Source: Pseudomonadota bacterium
GTDB lineage: Bacteria > Myxococcota > Polyangia > GCA-2747355 > JACKDQ01
Assembly (NCBI GenBank): GCA_030591195.1
Contig: JAUVBO010000343.1
Span: 1-5,157 of the forward strand
Direction of reading: 5' to 3'
DNA length: 5,157 nucleotides
In this document: positions 1-5,157 of the stretch, in pieces
Layout of the letters: each line of letters starts with the position of its first letter
How positions within the stretch are numbered: the first letter of the stretch is position 1
The notes under the pieces: generated by a model
Told to the model about the DNA's origin: nothing
What the model saw: the letters and a program-made list of their open reading frames with translations, nothing else
Databases searched by the model: none
Made by a program: the position numbers and the translations under genes

Positions 1-1975
1 AGATGCGCACCGACGGAGCGGCGAACGCCGCACCCACGCGGACGACCGCCTCCTCCGACTTGGGCATCCCACCGACGTTCTTCAGCGCCTTGAGGATGAA
101 CTTCCAGCCTTGCTCCTTGCGGCCCTTGTCGAACAGCTGCACCCCATAGAGATAGTTTGCCCGGACCGTGTTCTTCTTAATCAGCGCCGCCAGCGCCTTG
201 CCCTTCTTCTTGTCCTTGGCGGCGAGCCGCTGAGCCTGCTTGAGCTGCTTCAGGCCGGCTTCATGCTTGCCCGAGTAGACCTGGGAGAAGGCAGACTCGA
301 CCAGCGTCTTGGCCTTGAACAGGCCGGCCTTCGGCGCCTGCTTGACCGCGATCTTGAACTTCGGCAGGGCCTCCGGGTGGCGGCCGAGCATCGCCAGCGC
401 CCGGCCGGCGAGGCGCGCGGCGACGGCGTTCTTCGGCTGGGCCTTGAGCGCCGCGTTGGCGTAGGTCAGCGCCGGCTGGTGGCGCTTGAGCTTGAGGTTC
501 AGCAGCGCCAGGTTCCGCTTGACCTTCGGGGCTGAGATCAGCCGGTCGGCCTTCTGCAGCACCGTGATCGCCGCGGCGAGCTTCTTCTCGTTGACCCGTC
601 GCATCGCCTGGTAAGTGTATACCTTGAACAGCTCACCGCGGGCCGGCTTGTAGCTCTTGTCGAGCGCCAGGGCGCTCTCGAGCAGCGATGCCGCGCGCGG
701 GTAGTTGCCGCTCGACTTATAGATCACGCCGGCATAGTAGTAATGCTGCTTCGGTACCGGCTTACGCGCCAGGAGCCGCTCGCCGAACTTGATACCTCGA
801 GCGTACTGCTTCAACCGCGCCGAGGCGCGCAGCGCGAGCACCAGGTTCCGGGCGGCGGTGTTTTCCTGCTTCAGCTGCCCGTCGAGGGTGGCGAGGGTCG
901 TGCGATAGTCCTTCTTGCCGAAGTAGGCCTGCGCCCGCCGGTAGTTGATCTCGTTGGTCTCCTTGCCCTCGATCTTCACCAGCTTGTCGTAGTCCGCCAG
1001 CGCCAGGTCGTAGGCCGCGAGCTTGATCTGGGCGTGGGCGCGCAGCAGCATCGCCTGACGGATGAACTGCCCCTGCTCGCTGAACAGCTCGCGCTCCGAG
1101 CGCTTGGTCGCCATCGTCTCGATCTGCTCGGACTTGGTCTTGAGGTAGAGGTTGGACAGCTTGAGCGCGCTGGCTGGACGCTGCAGGCAGAGGAAGGCCT
1201 GGCCGGCGAGCAGGCGGATCACGGTCCGCTCCTTGGCCATCTTCGGATAGAGCTCGCGGAAGCGGCGAATGGCGCCGACGCAGCGCCGCTGGCGGAGCAG
1301 CAGCTCGCCCTCGGCCAGCCGCGGCCGGGGCTTCTTCGGCGTGTTCCGTCGCACGATCGCCAGCTCCTTCTCCGCCTCGGGGAGCTTGCCCGAGCGCATC
1401 AGCGCCCGCGCGAGGTAGAGCCGCATCATGTCGTCGAGCGCCTTGAGCTTCGCCGGCCGGTTCTCCAGGTAGTTGCGGAGGCCTTTGACCGCCTCGTCGT
1501 ACTTCTCGACGCCCATCGCGCACTGGGCCATCACCGCCTGGATGGTGAAGTTCTTCCCGGCGCCCTCGAAGAGCTTGCGCGTCTCGTCGGTTCGGCCGAG
1601 CCGACAGAGCTGTAGCCCGTAGAACGCCTTGAGCTGGACCTTCTCCGGGTTCCGCTTGATGCCGTCCTTGAGGATCTTGTTACCCTCTTCGGTACGCCCT
1701 TCGCCATATAGGTGCAGTGCGTAGGCCTGGATCGCGAGATCGAAGCGGGGATTGAGCGTGATCGCGCGCCGGTATTGCTTTTCCGCCGCTATCTTCTTGC
1801 CCAAACCGAGCAGGATATTGGCGGACGCGAACGACTTCTTCGCCCGGGCCTCGGATGTTCCCTGCCATAGCCCCTGCGCCTCGACCCGATAGGGCCAGGC
1901 TATGGCGCAAACACCCAGCGCCAGCAACACCAACAGGGACGATCCTCGAGCGAAGCGGCTGCGTTTATCTTCCAT
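1..1975 (-). CDS. Exported TPR-repeat protein, 3' end outside window
   Basis: The minus strand is open without a stop from an ATG at 1975-1973 to the window edge, giving 658 codons. An in-frame TAA lies upstream with no other ATG after it, only an in-frame TTG two codons before, so the ATG is the best start; there is no strong Shine-Dalgarno before it. Residues 1-33 form a signal peptide: basic n-region (KRSRFAR), hydrophobic core SLLVLLALGVCAIAW, and a likely cleavage site VEA/QG. The rest is Ala/Leu/Lys-rich and helical, with TPR-like units at about 50-145, 304-370, 411-444 (HYYYAGVIYKSSGNYPRAAS, then LALD) and 520-552 (LAGRALAMLGRHPEAL). No catalytic domain is visible. TPR solenoids usually scaffold protein complexes; the role here is unknown, and a C-terminal domain could lie outside the window. 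It is strongly basic (many Lys and Arg). It is transcribed divergently from the TonB-receptor gene, so shared control is possible. Confidence 0.85.
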   Translation of the reverse strand, partial: MEDKRSRFARGSSLLVLLALGVCAIAWPYRVEAQGLWQGTSEARAKKSFASANILLGLGKKIAAEKQYRRAITLNPRFDLAIQAYALHLYGEGRTEEGNKILKDGIKRNPEKVQLKAFYGLQLCRLGRTDETRKLFEGAGKNFTIQAVMAQCAMGVEKYDEAVKGLRNYLENRPAKLKALDDMMRLYLARALMRSGKLPEAEKELAIVRRNTPKKPRPRLAEGELLLRQRRCVGAIRRFRELYPKMAKERTVIRLLAGQAFLCLQRPASALKLSNLYLKTKSEQIETMATKRSERELFSEQGQFIRQAMLLRAHAQIKLAAYDLALADYDKLVKIEGKETNEINYRRAQAYFGKKDYRTTLATLDGQLKQENTAARNLVLALRASARLKQYARGIKFGERLLARKPVPKQHYYYAGVIYKSSGNYPRAASLLESALALDKSYKPARGELFKVYTYQAMRRVNEKKLAAAITVLQKADRLISAPKVKRNLALLNLKLKRHQPALTYANAALKAQPKNAVAARLAGRALAMLGRHPEALPKFKIAVKQAPKAGLFKAKTLVESAFSQVYSGKHEAGLKQLKQAQRLAAKDKKKGKALAALIKKNTVRANYLYGVQLFDKGRKEQGWKFILKALKNVGGMPKSEEAVVRVGAAFAAPSVRI

Positions 1976-2064
1976 TGCCAAGCCCAGATCTGCTTTCGTT
2001 CCAGGTGAAAGTTAGACGCGATCGTGCGATACCATGCCCGCACCAAGCACTTGCGTCAGCCTAA

Positions 2065-2084
2065 CGGACTCAACTGAGTTTCCG
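2065..2084. repeat. Imperfect inverted repeat upstream of promoter
   Basis: The sequence contains ACTCA-AC-TGAGT (2068-2079), a perfect 5-bp inverted repeat with a 2-nt centre. The similarity extends outward to CGGA on the left (2065-2068) and TCCG on the right (2081-2084) if a two-base bulge is allowed. It ends 13 bp before the -35 hexamer of the rightward promoter, a position compatible with binding by a dimeric activator of the receptor gene, or with control of the divergent TPR gene. The regulator is unknown; a short palindrome like this can also arise by chance. Confidence 0.35.
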
Positions 2085-2097
2085 CCGTAAATGTAAC

Positions 2098-2126
2098 TTG
2101 ACTTCGGCATGAACGCAACCTAAAAT
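2098..2126 (+). promoter_or_regulatory. Sigma-70-type promoter for the receptor operon
   Basis: TTGACT (2098-2103, 5 of 6 to TTGACA) and TAAAAT (2121-2126, 5 of 6 to TATAAT) are separated by exactly 17 bp. They lie in the most AT-rich part of the intergenic region and point toward the TonB-receptor gene. The predicted transcription start is near 2132-2134, giving a leader of about 170 nt before the receptor ATG. A promoter this near consensus suggests high basal activity, so down-regulation or post-transcriptional control in the leader would be expected. The match was made by eye. Confidence 0.65.
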
Positions 2127-2162
2127 CACCCGAACATTTAGACCGTAAGTACCTGAGAATAA

Positions 2163-2303
2163 ATGACTTGTCGGCTCAAGACACGTCCGCTGTTCCCCCC
2201 TCACGGGCATGCCCCGAAGCACCGGTGTGCCCAGCGATCACGATCATGTGCACTGGCTCCTGCGCCCCCCGCTCAAGCGGACAACGGAAAAGGAAGAGGC
2301 TAA
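2163..2303 (+). CDS. Possible leader ORF, 46 codons, overlaps receptor start
   Basis: An ATG at 2163, about 30 nt after the predicted transcription start, opens a 46-codon frame. Its TAA (2301-2303) overlaps the receptor ATG by one base (TAATG). The peptide is basic and rich in Pro, His and Cys: Cys at 3, 22 and 29; His at 14, 16 and 20; an APAPPAQA stretch near 32-39. The upstream signal is weak (TGAGA at 2154-2158, only 4 nt from the ATG). I recognise no family. The TAATG junction is the classic arrangement for translational coupling, and the receptor's own Shine-Dalgarno lies inside the 3' end of this ORF. It could be a regulatory leader peptide, or a chance ORF in a GC-rich leader. An ORF of this length is not rare by chance, so confidence is low. 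Confidence 0.3.
   Translation: MTCRLKTRPLFPPHGHAPKHRCAQRSRSCALAPAPPAQADNGKGRG
2205..2280 (+). other. Short palindromes and hairpin in the leader RNA
   Basis: The leader contains a perfect 10-bp palindrome GGGCATGCCC (2205-2214), a second self-complementary stretch CACCGGTG (2220-2227), and CCGCTCAAGCGG (2269-2280). The last can fold as a CCGC/GCGG stem with a UCAA loop and ends about 11 nt before the Shine-Dalgarno region. The GGGCA of the first element could also pair with a second TGCCC at 2228-2232, giving two mutually exclusive folds. This is compatible with structured control of translation, but no known riboswitch is recognised and no U-tract follows, so it is not an intrinsic terminator. 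Confidence 0.25.
2291..2299 (+). promoter_or_regulatory. Ribosome binding site that decides the receptor start
   Basis: AGGAAGAGG is a purine-rich Shine-Dalgarno region 3 to 8 nt before the tandem ATGATG at 2303 and 2306. It supports a start at 2303 rather than the TTG at 2168, which would add 45 residues ahead of the signal peptide and bury it. The ATG at 2306 is equally well placed and would shorten the protein by one residue. Confidence 0.7.
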
Positions 2304-4849
2304 TGATGGTGCGGTCCGCACTGCGTGTGTCTCTATCGGGACCCCGATTTCTCGCCTGCATCTTGTTGCTGTCTTTCGGTGCTCCCGGGTTGGCGGGTGC
2401 CCAGTCCGCAAAGGCCACGGCCGAGGACCTGGACGACACGCTCTTCGCCGAGGAGGACGAGGGCAAGAAGGGCAAGGTCGACGACGAGTTCCTCTCGTTG
2501 TTGACTACCATGGTTAACACCACGGAGCTGGCGACCAAGGTCAAGCAGACCCTGGCCGAGGCCCCGTCGATCATCTCGGTGATCAACCGTGACCAGCTCC
2601 TTCAGCGCAATTTCCATACCGTGGCGGAGGCGCTGGCGACACTCCCAGGAGTGTTCGTCAATAATGACCACGCGTTCCAGGACGTCAACCTCCGCGGCGT
2701 CAGCGGCGAGCTGCGTGGCGCCAGCCGTCTGGTCAAGATCATGATCAATGGCCAGCCGGTGTCGTTCCGCGCCGAGACGACGAACTTCATCGGGCCCGAG
2801 ATGATCCCGATGGAGGCGGTGGACCGGATCGAGGTCATCCGCGGTCCGGGCTCGGCGCTCTACGGCGCGAACGCCTTCCTCGGCGTGGTCAACATCGTCA
2901 CTCGCTCGGGCCGGTCGCTGAAGGGCGGCCTGGTGAGCCTCGGGATGAACCTCTTCAACGGCAACCCGGGCTTTTACGTCAACGCCACCGCGGGTCACGT
3001 GTTTGGACCCCTCGACGTGATGCTCTCCGTCTCCCACACCCGGATCAACCGCAGCGGGCTGAAGATCCGCTGCACCGCTGCCATTGGTGACGAGACCCCC
3101 TGCGAGTACCAGGGCGGAGCCGTGAATGTCTTCAAGCCGTTCATCGACCCCGAGCTGCGTGACCCGGCGCCGGACCCGAACGACCCGAACACCCAGCCCG
3201 CGCGCGAGTCGCTCAACGACATCGCCCAGCCGACGTCGATGATGGGCACCGCGACCCTCGACCTGAAGAAGTGGGGCAAGACCAAGCTCCTCGGCAACCT
3301 GCAGCTGCTCGACACCCGCGGCAGCTTCTCGGACTGGGGCACGCTCAATTATGTCCGCGACGCCGACAACAACGCCGACGGCGGCAGCGCCAACCGCATG
3401 TCGCTCTACAACACCACCCTGCGGCTCGAGCACGACCTGCCGCTGTTCAAGAAGAAGCTCAACATCAAGGTCGGCACCGCCTACGCCCGGGGCTGGACCG
3501 CCGGCGCCGATAAGCTGCGCGAGCACTCCCAGACGGACCTCGACGAGTTCACCACCCGCGACAAGTACGGTTTTCAGGGCCTCGACGTCTTTGGCGAGCT
3601 TCACGTCTTCGTGCTCGAGCGGAAGATCGCCACCGACGACGACGACGCCGAGGCCGAGGTGCCGGGCAAGGGCAAGGGCAAGGCCAAGGCCCTGACCCTG
3701 GCCAAGCCGGCGACCAAGCCGCTGATCCAGCACTGGCTGAGCCGGATTTTCTTCCTCCTCGGCGCTGACTACAGCCGCGAGCAGATCCGCTACGTCGAGG
3801 ACGCGCCGTCGAGTGGCGAGTGGGACTGGGGCATCGCCGACCTCGGCAACCTCGGCGTCTACGGCCAGGCGATGGGCGGCTTTCTCGACAACCGCATCGC
3901 GCTGGTCTTCGGCCTGCGCTACGACGACCACATGGGCGGCAAGGTCGGCCAGGACATCTTCGACCGGCTCGAGGACGAGGACAAGGCCAAGCTCTGCGAC
4001 CAGGAGGTCTGCTACGACCAGCTCAACTTCCGCGTCGGCACCACCTTCATGCTGCTGAAGAACGTCGGGGCGATGGAGGAGATGGACTCCTACTACCTCG
4101 ACGAGCTCTACTTCAAGGTCCTCTACGGCACGGCGTTCAAGGCGCCTTCGCCGCTGTTCCTCTATCAGAACGGTTATCTCGGCGAGCGTCCGCTCAACGC
4201 CAACCCGGCCTTGCGGCCCCAGAAGGTCAACTCCTTCGAGCTGCTCGCTGGCACGACGATGTTCGGCCGGCGGCTGACCTCGGCGGTGACGTTCTTCATG
4301 AACAACCTCGAGGACAAGGCGGTCTTCGAGCGGGCCGGCGGCCTCGGCATCGTGGCCAGGAACGGTGAGCCGGTCAGCACCGTCGGCGTCGAGGCCGAGC
4401 TGAACTTCTTCTGGGACCCGATCGGCTTCTGGACCAACCTCTCGTGGCAGAAGAGCACCCTCGACCAGGAGATCGACGCGGAGGCGGACCCGCCGCTGAT
4501 CGACACCACCGTCGGCTACCCGGGCATCCAGGCCTGGTTCGGCGTCAACTGGTACGTCAAGTGGATCAAGACCGCGGTGACCATCGAGGGCCAGTACGTT
4601 GGCAAGCGCCTCGGCAGCGGCTTCGTCCGCAACGGTGAGAAGTACGAGCTCGATCCCTACCTGCTGTTCAACATGAGCATCGTCAGCCGCAACTGGAACT
4701 TCTGGGGCGCCCGGGAGACCCGGGTGGCGTTCCAGATCAAGAATATCCTCGATACCCGCTACGACTACCCCGGCTACCAGCCGTTCTACCGCTACGACGT
4801 GCCGGGCTTGCCGCGGGTGTTCTGGTTCAACGTCAGCCAGGAATTCTAG
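2303..4849 (+). CDS. TonB-dependent outer-membrane receptor
   Basis: An 848-residue TonB-dependent receptor, complete and of ordinary family length. Such proteins import scarce ligands (siderophores, cobalamin, metal chelates, glycans) across the outer membrane using TonB/ExbB/ExbD energy. Residues 1-33 are a signal peptide (core FLACILLLSFGAPGLAGA, cleavage AGA/QS). An acidic linker follows (about 36-66), then a weak TonB-box-like TTMVNTT (68-74). The plug spans about 80-203, with AEAPSIISVI, LATLPGVFV, VNLRGV, VDRIEVIRGPGSALYGANAF and GVVNIVTRSG. The rest is the 22-strand-type barrel, including the family motif YGTAFKAPSPLF (608-619), ending in FWFNVSQEF with the terminal Phe expected for BAM assembly. 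Oddities are a charged insert (about 440-478), a longer turn (586-601) and two Cys pairs in loops (257/267, 565/570). The ligand is not predictable. The start at 2303 is set by its Shine-Dalgarno. It is probably co-transcribed with the solute-binding gene 30 bp downstream. Confidence 0.93.
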   Translation: MMVRSALRVSLSGPRFLACILLLSFGAPGLAGAQSAKATAEDLDDTLFAEEDEGKKGKVDDEFLSLLTTMVNTTELATKVKQTLAEAPSIISVINRDQLLQRNFHTVAEALATLPGVFVNNDHAFQDVNLRGVSGELRGASRLVKIMINGQPVSFRAETTNFIGPEMIPMEAVDRIEVIRGPGSALYGANAFLGVVNIVTRSGRSLKGGLVSLGMNLFNGNPGFYVNATAGHVFGPLDVMLSVSHTRINRSGLKIRCTAAIGDETPCEYQGGAVNVFKPFIDPELRDPAPDPNDPNTQPARESLNDIAQPTSMMGTATLDLKKWGKTKLLGNLQLLDTRGSFSDWGTLNYVRDADNNADGGSANRMSLYNTTLRLEHDLPLFKKKLNIKVGTAYARGWTAGADKLREHSQTDLDEFTTRDKYGFQGLDVFGELHVFVLERKIATDDDDAEAEVPGKGKGKAKALTLAKPATKPLIQHWLSRIFFLLGADYSREQIRYVEDAPSSGEWDWGIADLGNLGVYGQAMGGFLDNRIALVFGLRYDDHMGGKVGQDIFDRLEDEDKAKLCDQEVCYDQLNFRVGTTFMLLKNVGAMEEMDSYYLDELYFKVLYGTAFKAPSPLFLYQNGYLGERPLNANPALRPQKVNSFELLAGTTMFGRRLTSAVTFFMNNLEDKAVFERAGGLGIVARNGEPVSTVGVEAELNFFWDPIGFWTNLSWQKSTLDQEIDAEADPPLIDTTVGYPGIQAWFGVNWYVKWIKTAVTIEGQYVGKRLGSGFVRNGEKYELDPYLLFNMSIVSRNWNFWGARETRVAFQIKNILDTRYDYPGYQPFYRYDVPGLPRVFWFNVSQEF

Positions 4850-4868
4850 CGCGCGCCGCCCAGCGACC

Positions 4869-4874
4869 AGGTGA
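4869..4874 (+). promoter_or_regulatory. Ribosome binding site of the solute-binding gene
   Basis: AGGTGA lies 5 nt before the ATG at 4880, inside the 30-bp gap after the receptor stop. It favours that ATG over the in-frame ATG at 4913, which has no comparable signal, and over the GTG at 4871, which falls within the site itself. Confidence 0.5.
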
Positions 4875-4879
4875 CCACG

Positions 4880-5157
4880 ATGATCAACCACGCGATCGCG
4901 ACAGGCCGAACGATGACGAGAAGAAGCTGGCCGTGGGTTGTTAGTCTCCGAGGAGCTTGCCTCCTGGTGGTGCTGGCGGTGCCCGCCGCCGCGTCGGCAC
5001 AGAAGAAGCCGCTCGGGGTGGGCTACCACGCCCCCGAGGTGCCGATGCAGCCCCTCGAGGAGTTCAAGTACGTCAAGTCGCTGGCGGCCCACCTGTCGAA
5101 GGCCCTCGGTCAGCCCGTCACCGGCACGGCGTACCTCAGGCCCGGGGCGCTGCGCGC
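4880..5157 (+). CDS. Exported PhnD-like solute-binding protein, 5' part only
   Basis: The first 92 codons and two further bases are present and the gene runs off the window. Residues 1-40 form a signal peptide: arginine-containing n-region (TMTRRS), hydrophobic core ACLLVVLAVPAAA and an ASA/QKK cleavage site. There is no lipobox. The mature start (PLGVGYHAPE, then LEEFKYVKSLAAHLSKALGQ) resembles the first strand and helix of type 2 periplasmic binding proteins of the PhnD/SsuA/transferrin-like group, which open with a short strand, an acidic stretch, a helix ending in L-x-x-x-L-G and a second strand. PhnD itself binds phosphonates, but many relatives bind other ligands or act as sensors, so the ligand is not assigned. 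It is separated from the receptor by 30 bp in the same frame with no terminator between, suggesting an operon. If ATG 4913 were used, the signal peptide would have a more typical length. The family call rests on about 50 mature residues. Confidence 0.6.
   Translation, partial: MINHAIATGRTMTRRSWPWVVSLRGACLLVVLAVPAAASAQKKPLGVGYHAPEVPMQPLEEFKYVKSLAAHLSKALGQPVTGTAYLRPGALR

Larger units (their letters stand above)
1976..2302. other. Divergent intergenic region and receptor leader
   Basis: This 327-bp gap separates the divergent TPR and receptor genes. Its middle part (about 2060-2165) is clearly AT-richer than the flanking genes, as expected for promoter DNA. It holds one convincing rightward promoter, an inverted repeat upstream of it, a long leader of about 170 nt and a candidate small leader ORF. 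For the leftward TPR gene I found no good -35/-10 pair; the nearest candidates (such as TATCGC on the minus strand near 2025-2030) match poorly. A short GTGCG/CGCAC inverted repeat (2024-2028 and 2039-2043) lies in that half. I saw no Fur-box-like sequence, cobalamin riboswitch core or other riboswitch signature that I could defend. Confidence 0.6.

Noticed and set aside
762..1523. A 253-codon minus-strand frame overlapping the TPR gene out of frame
   Set aside because: Its product is Arg/Gly/Ala-rich and featureless, while the overlapping frame encodes a continuous TPR protein from an ATG with a signal peptide.
743..1615. A 290-codon plus-strand open frame
   Set aside because: It lies opposite the TPR gene, which has a signal peptide and clear repeats; the plus-strand product is Leu/Arg-rich without motifs, typical of an antisense shadow in GC-rich DNA.
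2135..2165. CATTTA (2135-2140) and TAAATG (2160-2165) inverted repeat that could hide the leader ORF start
   Set aside because: The arms are 6 bp, A/T-rich, and 19 nt apart, which is expected by chance in this AT-rich stretch; another TAAATG occurs at 2088-2093.
2269..2280. A hairpin that might be an intrinsic terminator or attenuator
   Set aside because: The stem is only 4-5 bp and no U-tract follows; the next bases are the receptor's ribosome binding region.
2168..2302. A 45-residue N-terminal extension of the receptor from a TTG codon
   Set aside because: There is no Shine-Dalgarno before the TTG, the extension would precede a complete signal peptide, and the ATG at 2303 has a strong AGGAAGAGG site.
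3662..3690. GGCAAG-type tandem repeat in the DNA, as a possible simple-sequence phase-variation tract
   Set aside because: It is a short imperfect hexanucleotide run encoding the GKGKGKAKA tract; changes in copy number would keep the frame, so it cannot act as an on/off switch.
2333..5092. A 919-codon open frame on the minus strand across the receptor and the start of the next gene
   Set aside because: Its codons are exactly in register with the sense codons, so it can only be closed where the sense strand uses TTA, CTA or TCA, which are nearly absent in this GC-rich gene. The antisense product is a low-complexity Val/Leu/Arg/Glu-rich sequence with no recognisable domain.

Overview
The window looks like chromosomal DNA from a high-GC Gram-negative bacterium. 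G+C is roughly 65% by eye, third codon positions are mostly G or C, and TTA/CTA/TCA codons are almost absent from the main gene. A TonB-dependent outer-membrane receptor requires an outer membrane and a TonB/ExbB/ExbD system. The Lys- and Ala-rich exported TPR protein and the acidic, Lys/Gly-rich low-complexity stretches resemble proteins of Myxococcota or related former deltaproteobacteria. That placement is a weak inference from composition only.

Layout. Positions 1-1975 (minus strand) hold the first 658 codons of a secreted or periplasmic TPR-repeat protein whose 3' end lies outside the window. Positions 1976-2302 form a divergent intergenic region that is AT-richer than the genes. It contains a near-consensus sigma-70 promoter reading rightward (TTGACT, 17 bp, TAAAAT at 2098-2126). 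An imperfect inverted repeat lies just upstream of it, and a possible 46-codon leader ORF (2163-2303) ends in TAATG, overlapping the next start. Positions 2303-4849 (plus) encode a complete 848-residue TonB-dependent receptor with signal peptide, acidic linker, plug and beta-barrel. After 30 bp, in the same frame, comes the 5' part (4880-5157) of an exported protein that looks like a PhnD-type periplasmic solute-binding protein.

How the parts may work together. The receptor and the binding protein are probably one operon: the outer-membrane receptor imports a ligand and the periplasmic protein receives or senses it. The substrate cannot be read from the sequence. The TPR protein is divergent, is also exported, and shares the intergenic control region, so it may be functionally linked, but this is only positional evidence. 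No RNA genes, mobile elements, CRISPR arrays or convincing intrinsic terminators were seen. The most unusual points are the leader ORF coupled to the receptor start, the charged low-complexity insert in a predicted periplasmic turn of the barrel, and the receptor/PhnD-like pairing.
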